From Larus michahellis (taxonomy: Eukaryota; Chordata; Aves; Charadriiformes; Laridae): DNA of 64,000 nucleotides. The stretch is taken from assembly GCF_964199755.1 (NCBI RefSeq), contig NC_133901.1, positions 24,833,583-24,897,582 of the forward strand, read 5' to 3'. Positions 22,901-35,800 of this stretch are shown here, piece by piece. Both the position numbers and the translations under genes were made by a program. Within the stretch, counting starts at the first letter, position 1. The number at the start of each line of letters is the position of its first letter. The notes under the pieces were generated by a model, which was not told the DNA's origin, did no database searches, and saw only the letters and a program-made list of their open reading frames with translations.

Positions 22901-25900
22901 AAACACATATGCGCTGACTGACAGAAAAAAAAATAATCTGTATGCATTTCTTTGACACTTTTAAATCTTGTTGGGGCTTAATGTGGAGTCCTTTAGGGTA
23001 TCTAGTGGCAGGCCCATCCCATACCTGGAGTCACAGGTGTATTACAGAAAGTGTCTGTGTCTCTCTTACTTCCTCTTCCCCCTGAAATGGCCATGGCTGC
23101 CCTGACCTCTCATCTCTCTTGCACAGGTGAGCTCTCATCTCCCCATTTCTGTCTCATTCAGAACCTGTAGGTGATCAGGCTCCCTGCTGCTTAATTAGTC
23201 ATTTCATAATGAATGATTTGGGTAAGTGCTTTGCTCTGAGTGGTAACCAGCCATTTATCTTTGTCATTTCTATCTGAATAAAGAATTACTTTGAAGTTTA
23301 AGACTTCAGAATTGCTGGCTTTCACTGTGGCAGAGCCGGTAAACTGTACTTAGATTCCTTAAATCATATCAAGAAATCAATGGACTTCATCCTCACTGCA
23401 GGGTTCAGACCTTGTTACAGTGTCTAGTAATGGCTCCTCATTTTCTCTTATGAGTCTCTGTGTAGGAGATGCTGAGAAAATACATGCATGTGGGCTCACA
23501 GCTGAAGTCTTATTGACTGCTCTGACCACTGTGAATGTGTCCCCCTATAATCTGTAACTCTGGACTGAAACAATAAATTAGGCATAAATTATTCTCACAT
23601 GTAAACCTTGGGTTTTCTTGGTTTAAGTGTACAGGCAACACATAACAGCCTTCTGGGTAGCTGCTGAATTTATCCCTATGGGAAGGTGAAATGAAAGAAA
23701 TGAAAAATGTAAACATAATTTTAGAGAAAGAGGACCTAACTGCATAGGCAGATGATGCATTTGAAATAGTTTGTGTTGTTAAATAGTTATGAGGGATTTA
23801 TTTTTTTTTAGGTAGTACTTCTGTTCTGTAATTAAGACAACTATCTCAGGTGTTCCCAGCAGTTCTGCATTAGGTTACTGAAGTTAAATCAAGATGCCCA
23901 CTCTTTTTAATTCTTCTCTGTCTCATCTGTAAAAGGCTCAGAGGAGAGCGAAGGGCTCCCTAATGCTGTCTCTGGAGGCTGTTAGTGCCTGGGCATTCTG
24001 CTTTCACATGTTATGCGGGTGGGCTTGGAGGGAGAAGGGGGGTATCCTGTGATACCCAGATGGTGAATAAGCTCCCTGTATCCATGCTGGCTATGAGAGA
24101 GTGTGCCAGCATCCCGCGGCACAAGGCTGTGCCGGGTGCTCTGGGAATTGATGAACAAGTCGGGCTGTGAGGAGATGATAACATGTCTGACAGAATAGAC
24201 CATGTTATTGTCTAAAAAGTTAGTTTGACATATGGTTATTCTAACATGAATAGTAAATACCTCATTATACAAAGCTATTACTGTTTGTAACTCAGCTCTC
24301 TGGTACTTCAGTGAAAGCAATGTATCATTTTGTGTTTATTGGACTGTAATAGTGACAAAAATGCAGCACGCTGGCATCTTATGGATGTGCAGCACACTTT
24401 ATTTTTCCTGGCTGCTGGATACATCACTGATGCAGATCTGCTTCCCTCTATAATCCATGTACTTAGTCATAAAATCTTGTTAACCCTTCTAGAAGGGGTA
24501 CCTCAGGGCTTGTGTGTGACATCTCTTCTTAACCTGAGTGAATTTTCTCTGCAGAGAGAGGTTGTGGAGAGGGTGAAAGAGGGCATCATGTTGCTCCTAG
24601 ACAACCCTGGGGGTTTGTGACAACCCCAGGTGGTGGTGGGTAAGACCTAGAGCAGCCTACAGGCCATTGTGCATGGTAGGGGGTCTAGGTCCCACTGCCC
24701 TGAGAGTAATCAAGAGTTTTAAGCCAGCAGCTGTGAGACAGAAGCCATAAAAATACAATGAAACATTTAAGAACATATTTTCAGAAGGTCTTTAAAATGA
24801 TCCAGCGATGTTGCTAAGTGCATATACATTTGTATTCCAACTGTCCTGGCCTGGCCTACGTGATAAACATATACGGGGGCAGGTGCTGTGATTCAAGAGA
24901 TTGTTCAGTGGCTGGAGGAGCAGGAGATAGTTGGGCACAGGGGGCAATTTAGCTCATTGATTTATCATACTCTTAATTTAAAACCTACGCTTAGTAAAAA
25001 ATATGCCTTAACTTATAGACATTTAATTCTCACATAACTGCCTCTTAAGTAAAAAGAGTAGCTGTATTTAAGGTAATTTAGAAAGGAAGGAAGCCTTTTC
25101 TATGCTGATGTAAGGCACTAGGGAACAAGTGGCGCATGAGCAGGCCACACAAAAGATGTCGTGTCTGAGGAATGGAAATGAACGTTGCTTTCACTTGTGT
25201 GTGTAATGGTAAGAGCTTATCAGGCAGCAGAATCAAAATAAACTTCTGAAGGCTAGGACAGAGTTGAGGTATGAGCCGGACTAAGTTTGGATTTAAAATG
25301 AAGGCTAGGTAAAAAGGTGGCAAATATGCTTTTTTTTGTGTAGATGTTCCTTCTTGTTTTAATGAAGCATATCACATAGTAACAGTACTTCCTCCCTTCT
25401 GTTAAACTGAGAAGTTTTTGAAGTGTATACTCCCTCTCCTTAAAGAGGAATTGAAATCCCTAATAATTGCCTTCAGATGTATTTGAATTCTAATTTTGGC
25501 TTGCCTTCCCTTCCTTCTTGGGTTTGGCTTTCTTCAGAGTCATTGGTGCTTCATCTTGCCCTAGACGCTCCTGTAAGTTGCATGCTTTACTCTGCAGCCT
25601 AGTATAGAGCAGTACGTGCCCCAGCACTTGCACCAGTCTGGAACTATGCCACATCCTAGCAATGTCTCTGGTGAGCAATTGTTTCACAGTCTCTCTTGTG
25701 TAGAGTTTCACAGCAATCTGTGCCCATGCAGTAAGGGTGGTGTTTACGAATTTCCCATAATGGAGGCTTTGGGGCCAGAGGAATACTTCTGGTCCTAGCA
25801 GGAATTTAATATGATCTCATGCACTGAAGCTAGGCTGCTTTACATGAAAATAAGGAGAGATTTTTGCCCTGTGTTTACAGCAATATTTTAATTATTTTTC

Positions 25901-26969
25901 TTTTTATAAAAGCAGGTAGTTTCCTGAAAACTCCTATTATTTCTAAGGCATTGTAGGAATCGGTGCTGCTGATCTGGCACTCTTGCTTTCTTATCTGCTG
26001 CTTCATCATGATTTCACTGTAGTAACATCCATTGTCAGAAAGTCAATACAGTGAATCTGGGAAGAGCTACAACTGCTTGGGGAAGTGGATGCATCAAGCT
26101 AAACAGTTGATCTATCAAGTTCACTTGCAGTATTTGTTTCAGTAATGGATTGCAGTCTGCAGTCCAGTTAAGTGATGGCCTTGGCAGTCACCTCAGTGCT
26201 AGCTCAGGCTGGCACTGGTAGTTGGTGCTAGGAAAAAATCTCTTCAGATGACAGAGAAAAATACTAGTGCTGGAGTCCCTGAAGGAAAACCAGAAAGTCA
26301 AGCTTCATGCAGGGGAGATGCAGCCCCATCTTTGTTCCCTCCATAGCCCTTTGACTGTTCATGTTCCTTATATGTGGATGGCGCTGGTCTTTGGTATTGG
26401 AATATGCTTACTGAAGTGCTACCCTGAGGGGCCATGTCTCTTCACCCTGTTTTTTCACCGTTAAAAACTTCAAAAGAGCCTCTAATATGCATATTGATTG
26501 AGTGAAATGACTAAAAAGTATACTTCCATTATCACCATGAATCAGGATTCAGATTTGATTGCGTATTATATTCTTAAATATATTCAGCACAAAATGCCTT
26601 GTGTTTCAGTATGTGAAATGATAGGCAAGGCATCAGATGTAATGGGCCATGAACTGACTTATTAGACAATGCATCTGATTTTTACTGAGTGCATCTATTT
26701 CAATGGCAAGTTTAGTTCTTCTGATGGGAAGCAGGAATGTTCAGTAGGTAATATGCCAAAATCAGCTGGTTATTTGATGGGGCTGAGAAATGAATGGCCC
26801 TCTTAATTCAGTGAAGGAAGAATATTTCTGAATGAAGCTCATCGGACTCATAACCATGACAAATCCAAGACTAGCTAGCTGGGAATTTTTCTCTGAGAAG
26901 CATTACTGAATTTTCTAGGAAACACCCAATGTGCTGGCTCTGAATCTCAGATGTTGTACCTTGTTTTAG
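22901..26969. other. Intergenic sequence before the large CR1
   Basis: AT-rich and CpG-poor. I found no gene, no confident repeat family and no long ATG-initiated frame with a recognisable motif. Small frames up to about 95 codons exist on both strands and look random. Confidence 0.5.
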
Positions 26970-26976
26970 TACAAAG

Positions 26977-29783
26977 GTGATGATCAGTAAAAAGGAGAAA
27001 GGACCTGTAGCCCAGCTGAAGTGCTTATACACTAATGCATGTAGCATGGGCAACAAACAGGAGGAGCTGGAAGCCATTGTGCAGCAGGATAATTATGATG
27101 TAGTTGCCATCACAGAAACGTGGTGGGATGACTCACATAGCTATAGTGCTGCCATGGATGCCTATAGGCTCTTCAGGAAGGATAGGCAAGCAAGGAGAGG
27201 CGGGGGTGTGGCCCTGTATGTTAAGGAGTGTTATGAATGCTTTGAACTTAATGATGGTGATAATGGGGTTGAGTGTTTATGGGTAAGAATCAGGGGCAGG
27301 GCTAACAAGGCGGATATCGTAGTAGGAGTCTGTTATAGACTGCCCAATCAGGATGAGGAGGCAGATGAAATATTCTATAAACGGCTGGGAAAAGTCTCAA
27401 GATCGCGAGCTCTTGTCCTCGTGGGGGACTTCAATTTGCCGGACGTCTGCTGGGAATACAATACAGCAGGGAGGGAACAGTCTAGAAGGTTCCTGGAATG
27501 TGCTGGGGACAACTTCCTGACACAGCTAGTGAGAGAGCCAACTAGGGAAGGTGCCCTGCTGGATCTGTTGTTTGTAAACAGGGAAGGTCTTGTGGGGGAT
27601 GTGAAGGTTGGAGGCTGTCTTGGGAACAGTGACCATGAAATGATAGAGTTTGCGATTCTGCGAGAAGCAAGGAGGGGGTCAGCAGAACTGCTACCTTGGA
27701 CTTCCGGAGGGCGGACTTTGGGCTTTTCAGGAGCCTGGTTGACAAAGTCCCCTGGGAGGCAGTCCTCCAGGGCAAAGGAGCCCAGGAAGCCTGGGTGATT
27801 TTCAAGAAGGAAGTCTTAAAGGCGCAGGAGCAGGCTGTCCCCGTGTGCCAGAAGACAAGCCGTCGGGGGAAAAAGGCTGGCCTGGCTAAACAGGGAGCTA
27901 GTGTTGCAACTTAGGGAAAAAAAGAGGATCTATGGCCTCTGGAAGGAAGGGCAGGCCACTCAAGACGACTACAAAGAGGTAGTTAAGCTATGTAGGGAAA
28001 AAATCAGGAGGGCCAAAGCCCAGCTGGAGCTAAACCTGGCTTCTGTTGTCAAGGACAACAAAAAAAGTTTCTATAAATATATTAGCAATAGGAAGAGGAC
28101 TAAGGATTATCTCTGTCCTCTAGTAGATGGGGCCGGCAACATAGTGACCAAGGATGAGGAAAAGGCTGAGGTACTTAATGAAGTCTTTGCCTCAGTCTTC
28201 AGCAGTAGGACCAGTTGTTCCCTGAGCACCCAGACCCCTGAACTAGAAGAACCCAGACCCCTGAACTAGATGGGGAGCAGAATGAAGCCCCCGTAATCCA
28301 AAGGGAAATGGTGAGGGACCTGCTTCAGCACCTGGAGGTGCACAAATCTATGGGGCCGGATGGGATCCACCCAAGGGTATTGAAAGAGCTGGCGGAGGTG
28401 CTCGCCAGGCCACTTGGTATCATTTATGAGCAGTCCTGGACAACCGGGGAGGTCCCAGCTGACTGGAGGTTAGCAAATGTGACACCCATCCACAAGAAGG
28501 GCTGGAAGGAGGATCTGGGGAACTACAGACCAGTCAGTCTGACCTTGGTGCCTGGGAAGGTCATGGAACAGATCCTCCTCAGTGCCATTACATGGCACAT
28601 GCAGGAGAACAGGGTGATCAGGCCCAGTCAGCATGGGTTTGTGAAGGGCAGGTCATGCCTATCAAACCTAATATCCTTCTATGATAAGGTGACCCACTTA
28701 GTGGATGAGGGAAAAGCTGTGGATGTTATCTACTTGGATTTTTGCAAAGCTTTTGACACTGTTTCCCACAGCATTCTCCTGGAGAAACTGGCTGCTCATG
28801 GCCTGGACAGGTGTACTCTTCGCTGGGTAAAAAACTGGCTGGATGGTCGTGCCCAGAGAGTGGTGGTAAATGGAGTTAAATCCAGTTGGTGTCCAGTCAC
28901 AAGTGGTGTCCCCCAGGGCTCGGTGCTGGGGCCGGTTCTCTTTAATATCTTTATCAATGATCTGGATGAAGGGATCGAATGCACCCTCAGTAAGTTCGCA
29001 GATGACACTAAGCTGGGTGGGCGTGTTGATCTGCTTGAGGGTAGGTTGGCTCTGCAGAGGGATCTGGACAGGCTGGACCGATGGGCTGAGACCAATGGTA
29101 TGAGGTTCAACAAGGCCAAGTGCCGGGTCCTGCACTTGGGTCACAACAACCTCATGCAGCGCTACAGGATTGGGGCAGAGTGGCTCGAAAGCAGCCCGAC
29201 AGAAAAGGACTTGGGAGTGTCAGTTGATAGCTGGCTGAATATGAGCCAGCAGTGTGCCCAGGTGGCCAAGAAGGCCAACAGCATCCTAGCCTGTATCAGG
29301 AATAGTGTGGTGAGCCGGACTAGGGAAGTGATCATCCCCCTGTACTCGGCACTGGTGAGGCCCCACCTCGAGTACTGCGTTCAGTTTTGGGCCCCTCGCT
29401 ACAAGAGGGACATTGAGGTGTTGGAGCGTGTCCAGAGAAGGGCTACGAAGCTGGGGAGGGGTCTGGAGGACAAACCTTATGAGGAACGACTGAGGGAGCT
29501 GGGGTTGTTTAGCCTGGAGAAGAGGAGGCTGAGGGGAGACCTTATCACCCTCTACAACTACCTGAAAGGAGGTTGTAGAGAGATGGGGGCTGACCTCTTC
29601 TCCCTGGTGACAAGTGATAGGACGAGGGGAAACGGGTTCAAGTTATGTCAGGGGAGGTTTAGATTAGATATTAGGAAACATTTTTTCACTGAAAGGGTTA
29701 TTAAACATTGGAATAGGCTGTCCAGGGAGGTGGTGGATTCACCATCTCTGGAGGTGTTTAAAAAAAGGGTGATGGGGCACTGA
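26977..29783 (+). pseudogene. CR1 ORF2 (endonuclease-reverse transcriptase), broken
   Basis: Endonuclease part, frame from 26977: TETWW at 27112-27126, GDFN at 27424-27435, SDH at 27628-27636, the expected AP-endonuclease motif order. Near 27.68-27.70 kb the homologous frame moves (DFRRADFGLF onward, to about 27.88 kb). It moves again near 27.86-27.89 kb, around a ggggg-aaaaa stretch, into the linker frame LQLREKKR to 28270. The third change is at 28228-28270, a 23-bp tandem duplication that creates a stop. RT part 28308-29783 (491 codons) is intact: [45 protein letters not shown], and the catalytic FADD at 28995-29006. The C-terminus ends at a TGA at 29781-29783. Without repair no full-length protein is made. 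The RT alone has no evident promoter. Confidence 0.93.
28228..28270 (+). repeat. 23-bp tandem duplication inside CR1 ORF2
   Basis: The 20-base word starting acccagacccctgaactag occurs at 28228-28247 and again at 28251-28270, a period of 23 bases. As 23 is not a multiple of three, the duplication shifts the frame, and the second copy reads into a TAG at 28267-28269. Subtracting 23 bases puts the upstream linker frame in phase with the downstream RT frame. Confidence 0.95.
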
Positions 29784-29884
29784 GGGACATGGTTTAGAAG
29801 TGGCTCTTGTCAGGGTAGGCTAGAGGTTGGACTCGATGATCTTAAAGGTCCCTTCCAACCTCAGCAATTCTATGATTCTATGAT

Positions 29885-32800
29885 CAAGTGTGTTAGTGGA
29901 GTGCGTTTAAAAATAAATCAAACTAATTTAAAAAGCTCTTAGGGTTAGCAAGTTCTCATAGGAAAAGCTCTGCTCTTTGGGATTGCAGTTTTTCACAGAT
30001 AACAGTCCCAAAGGTAAAGTTCTTCAGCAGAAGGTTGAAGTTATAACTTTAGAATAGTGAGTGTTCAAGAGGATAAATACCTATTATTAATAGGTGATAT
30101 TAATAACGTAATTAGTTGTATCTCCTTTTAAAGTCTTGTAACTTGAATCTGGAGACGTGCAAATCTTTAAATCAAGAATTTTCCTATGGATAATGAAGTT
30201 CAAATATTGCCTAATCATTTCCCTTCTTAGAGAAGCGCTGACTTATGGGTTCTGGGGCTTAGAGCTTTCTAGCATGAACACTTTTCAAGAAGGGTAGCAC
30301 TTCTTCCAAATTGATTTGAACTTGCAGGGTTCAAAGTAGCTGTGTGACATGCTCTACACCCCCCAGGTCCAGTGTTATAGATAGCTAAGGTTATTTGGAT
30401 TGCTTTGGAAGAGAATGAGGGAAAGGAAAAGAGTGATTATGGAACGCAACTGTTGGGATAAAGCTGTTTCTGTCTGACTATGAGGTACTAAACATCTATG
30501 GCAGCCTAATGAACAATGCAAGACCAAATTTCTGTGAAATCAAATGATCTTTTATGCATCTTGAGTGCCAGCTTCAGGAACACATGTCATCTTCTAAGAA
30601 CTGGCAACCATCTGCTCAGTTCATGCTCTTTGTTTGTGTGATACACCGCCCTCACCAAAAGCATTTGGTGACATAGAGCAAATGAGTTACACAGTCAAAT
30701 ATGTAGATCAGCTTCAAGAGAGGAAACCCCAGTAGTGTTATGCCAGTGCTTTGCAGACAACCGTGTCTGTGCATAATGTACCCTCATCAGTATGTGGGGC
30801 ATATGTTTGTGTTTCTGGATGCTGAACCAGCAACACAGTTGTCTGTCCATCTTTAAATCTTCCATGATTATAACTTTCATTATAATCACTCATTGGTGTA
30901 AGTGAGAGGGAGGGTGTAATAAACTTGTATAATTTGTTTTCTACTTATTGTCAAGCTCTCCCAATTGTAAATAACATGAATTAAACCACTTCAGTAATCT
31001 AGTAAATGTGCACTAAATCAAATCTAACATATGTTTCGGAATTAGGCTACAGATTAAATCAGAATGCATTATTTAGATAGTTTATAACACACATACTGAA
31101 CATCACAATTCTTTTGCATACTGAAAAACATGAAAAGCAATATTAACTTTGAAGTTCAATATATAGTTTTAAATTTTGTATGTGTTTATTTTCAGAATCT
31201 AGTAGTAAGGATATCAGTATTTCCGGTGATTCAATTTTAATTTTTGTCCCTAGATTTAATCTTTATCCTACTTATCTGCTTTGAGACTTGATTCTGCTGC
31301 TTTTTGTACTACAAGACTTTGAGGCGAAGTTACCTGAACTTCAATATCTTTGTTTTCTTCATTTGTAAAACCCAATGACATAAGACTTCTTTATATGCTC
31401 TTGGGATTGTTGAACAAAAGAGTCTGTACCTATTTAGTAAATATAGTCACTCTTACTCATGACATGCATATTAGTGGATGAAAAGCAATGTGAATGACTA
31501 TCCCTTAAGCAATACCTTGTTAGTTTCAGATACTCTTGCAAGGACAGCACTGATTTTTTTTTTTTTCAGAACTTAAGAAATTGTCAACTAATTTCCTTGA
31601 CTAGAAACATTGTTGCGAACAACAATACATGGATAAATGTCTGTGGATGTACCAAATATGAAAATAAATCTTCAAGCAAAGGTTTCATTTGATATCTGAC
31701 TTGAGATGGACTAGGTGCTCTGTCAACTACTGTCACAACCTGACTTCTTTGTAATAGGCCCATGAGATGCTTATTATCTGTTCAGAGCAGATGTATAATT
31801 AAGCCCCTTTTTTGATGAAATACTCTGTTAAATCTGGAGGAGGAAAATAATTTCTGGGTTGAACTCATGTCTTCAGAAGGCTCAAGTATTTTTAATTATT
31901 GGAATCATTTAGTCATCTCCATATTTACTGGAAAAGAATATATACCTATGTGTGACTTGTACTACTGAATTCTTCTCTTAAAGCTATTGAGTAATAAATG
32001 TATAGTTGGCTTGACTTTTTGAAATGCTCTTTACAACAATTCATCCCATAAAAGTAGTGTGCACTGTATTGAACCTATGTGTTACATAGCAGTAGCTTAT
32101 TAAATACTGCCTAATCTACATATACCTGTCCCAATTTAAGTCTTTTGGCTGTAATCCCAAATAGAGGTCTGAAATTGGCAAATATGTCCTTTCTAACTTT
32201 AGACATTTGACAGTCTAAAAGTTAGAAGAATTTAGTTTTTAGGAGGGAAACGCAAATGTGCATGTTAGAGTAGAGCCAGAGAAGAAAGCTTTCATATTGC
32301 CTGACATGAGTGCTCTGGAGAGGTAGTCCTCACTGCTTTTCTACAGCAAATACTTCATCTCTGATATCACCTGAAATAATCCTTCAGCCCTTTTGTGATG
32401 CACTTTATGCAGAGTTCAGTTTCTCATTGCACAGAGCTACTTGGAAGAGCAGGAGGAGCGAGGGAGGAAGGGCTTGAGTTCTGGGTTCCATCACTACAGT
32501 AAGAAATAAATTGGATGCAAGGAGCATTTGTGTTGGGCCTCATGACTTGTTGCTGTCAGATGTGTTGTGTTGTGTCTAATGCCTTTTCCCAATTTATTGC
32601 TACTGAAATCAGTGGCAAAACTCCATTTATGTTTAAGAGCACATGACAAGATCCAGACTAAGTGACAGAAGCAGATGACTAATGAAAACAATCAGGGAAA
32701 GAACAGCCCTATCAAAGGGTATATTCAGAGTTGATTTGGAGCAGTAGGTAAAGATCATCCAGTAACTGACTCAAAAAAAAAAAATAGTGGGGGGCGGTGG

Positions 32801-35800
32801 GGCCATTGAAGACATATCCAGTGTGTGCAGAGGGAAAGGGTCTCTGGATACATTTTAGTTGAGAGGAAAAAAGTACTTTAATCCCAGATGGTGGTTACAC
32901 AAATGATCTCTTAATTGGTAAGCAGGAATATTTCCCATATTTATTTTTTACGATTAAACTCTTGCTTGTGCAAACAGTGTCCGCAGGCTGGTACACAGCA
33001 ATGGACATCTGTGCTTTTTCAAATAATTAGGGCTAGATTAGTAATTTTGGCTGAAGTCTTGAGTACTGAGCACTAGCTTCCAATACCTGATTTTAGTTGA
33101 TTTTAGGGTTGGGTACTATGCCTTCTCTGGTCAATTTTCCTCTACCAATTTTGAGTCTGTTCCCTGCAGGAGCCTTTCTTTTCATGGGGAAGCTCTGCCA
33201 GATATGCTGCCTTCTGTGGTCTCCTGTCCCTGGCAAGGCACTGCCTGAGAGCTGCAGAGCAGCAAAGCAACCTGCACTCCTGGCTCACGTCCTGTGTGGA
33301 GGGATTGCCTCATGGGTTAGAGATGAGCTATTTAAGGACTTGCTCTGAACTTGGCCTCACCTTAATGTAATACCAAACACTGCTCTGACTGTATGCAGTG
33401 GTTGTAGTCATTTTCCTTCTGAAAATGCGTGCTCATGGACAAGTGATTGGTGTAGCTGTGAAATTGGGCTTCAAGGGTGGAGGAGAATAAAGCTGGGATG
33501 TGAGCAAGATAGCTATTTGCTGTCGGCCTTTGTGGCTCACTTAGGATCTAAGGCAAGTAGGAAGTTCAAGCCACTGCCTTCCTTGGTGTGATGCTACTGC
33601 GTTCAAGGAGTACAGGAAGGTGCTGTAAGTGTGGGACTGTTTGGTCACCTGATTAGTGTCTCTAACTAGCATGGAGGTTCATGTCTTCTGATTGATTTAT
33701 GGGGATGAATGTCCAGAATAAAAACTGCTCTTCTGTAACATTGTTGTGTAGGGTGTGCTCCAACTGTCTTAATTGCTACTTTGAGCTTGGTTGGCCAAAT
33801 GTATCAAATGGCTAAATTAGAAGTGATGCCAGGATCCCTGATGTGATCCCCAGCATTTATATCCGTGCAGTTTGTGAGCTGCCTGGGCAGTGCTCTCTGC
33901 AGCACTGAATCAGCAAGAAAACTACGTTAAGAATTGCGTGAAGAAAATTAAGCTTAAAGTGGACTGTTAAAGAGGAAACTTTTGCTGAAACATCTAAGCA
34001 GTAAAGAGACTGACATTAGAAAGCTAGAGATCTCAGCAGATGTTGAGGTAAAAAATCTGCAACGCAGTTTACCACTAGCATGGATCTTGGATTTGTTTAC
34101 TTAAAACCAGTGGTTTTAAACTCTGTTTGTGATCCCATCACATTTTTCAGTGTAGATATGGACATCTGACCAGTCAGTATTCCTATTGACGATGTCTAAA
34201 ATGCGCGACCTTAGTTTTTTCTCTTGGAGTCCTTAGAAGCAGTCTCTGGACCTTGAGTGTACACTACTTAGTGGATTACCCTAAATTAGGAGAATTGCTG
34301 ACTTGCAAGAGACCTTAGTAGAAATGGGCAGAGATGTACATTTAATTTCTGGCTGCTGGTTAATTGGAAGAAACTATTCTGTGTGTTGGGGACAAAAAGG
34401 GTGGAGTGGGTAAACTACACTGTGATGCAGAGACAGCACCAGTACTCAGAGCTGTTGTGGGTTAAATGTATTGCGGCAGATTTTCTTGCACATGTGTTTC
34501 CTGAAATCCAATTGTTGTCTTCTTCCAGCGCTTCTCCCTGTAGCAGAAAAACAGCATGTGAAATCCTGCCTCAGCAGGCAGTAGGGACCTGAATCCTGCA
34601 GTGAAGACTGCAGTGGTGTCAGGATCCTGCTCTGTGAAGCTCTCTTGTTTGTCACCTGAAAAACAGTGATGTTATTAAGCTGAAGGGGTTGGTGTAACTC
34701 TGTGTCAGGCTGGTGTCACCCCAATGAGCTCAGCAATTCTGCATTTGGAAAGACATGGACTATATGGGCATTTTGCAGGGACATGAGGCTTTCAGCAGCA
34801 TGACTGACATGTAGTCTCATCATGACATTTCTGAAATCATGCAGTATTTTACACCTACATCATAGTGGCTTCCTAGGGAATGCAGAAACATTCTGGGGAT
34901 GGAGGGGCCGTAACTACATGACATGGCACTTGGTCACCTCTGATACCACAGTTCATGGCTTCTGCAGTAACTCTACATTTCCCACACCTCCAGCCATTCT
35001 TTCTCTCTGCTTGTGCCTGGCTGTGGCTCTCTGTCCCATTAGCTGTGCTGATATGACTATGGTGATGTTGTGCTATGAACTAGATCAGTGAGTGGGTGGC
35101 TGGGTTAAAAATAATCTGCTTTTAACCTAGATTATGTCACAAATCTCATGAGCATTGATCACGTGGCCAGCAGACAGAGATGCGCACCTCAGGTGTGGGA
35201 GTAGGGAGGAAAGGACTTGGGTGCCTGAGAGGCAGAGGTAGCGTGGCAACTTGTCAGGCAGGCTTGATGCTGAAACCCTGTACTGTAAAATGAGACGTTA
35301 AGATGCTGCACACATTCAAATGTGGGCTGCTACAGTACTATGTTCAGATCCCCTGAATCAGGTATGCAGTGTAGGTGACGTAGCACCTATGATGAGGATA
35401 GTTGGCCCTGAAATGGGGATGTGCAGCACCCAGGTTATGTGTGAAGGTATGTAACTACTACACAGCAGGCATGAAGGGCTGTGCAAGACATGATATTCCA
35501 GGAGGATGGGTAGTTAGATGCCACCACTGTCCTCTGGAAATGGTGAGGCTAAACTGTGCCTCACCTCCCTGCCTCTCCTGGGAGCCACATCAGGTGTGCA
35601 TGTTGGGCAGATGCAATTTTGATTCTCAGGGACACTGAGCAGTGTTTACAGTCTGTACTTGGTGAGATAGCCAAGCTGTTGGAGCACCCATAGGCATAGT
35701 AAGGAGATGTAGGTTGATTCCTTTCTTGGTTGTAGATTTTTCCTAGCCCTCAGTCTAAAGTAGACTTTGGGGGGGTACTGTCCTGGCCTTCTGTATCTCA

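Larger units (their letters stand above)
26970..29884 (+). mobile_element. CR1 LINE retrotransposon, 5'-truncated, nearly complete ORF2
   Basis: A non-LTR retrotransposon copy of about 2.9 kb. It starts near the N-terminus of ORF2 (5'UTR and ORF1 absent) and runs through the AP-type endonuclease, reverse transcriptase, short 3'UTR and the hallmark 3' end ggtcccttccaacc plus a two-unit ATTCTATG tail at 29867-29884. It can no longer encode one continuous ORF2 because of three frame changes, but its domains remain highly readable, so it is relatively young for the window. The left boundary is approximate, set by where ORF2-like sequence begins. Confidence 0.97.

Noticed and set aside
24480-24660. 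Possible repeat or coding remnant with a 96-codon frame
   Set aside because: It resembles CR1 wording only superficially and has no diagnostic 3' block.
35770-35800. A tgtcctgg word considered as an avian LTR start
   Set aside because: No paired LTR, polyadenylation region, primer-binding site or retroviral frame was found nearby.
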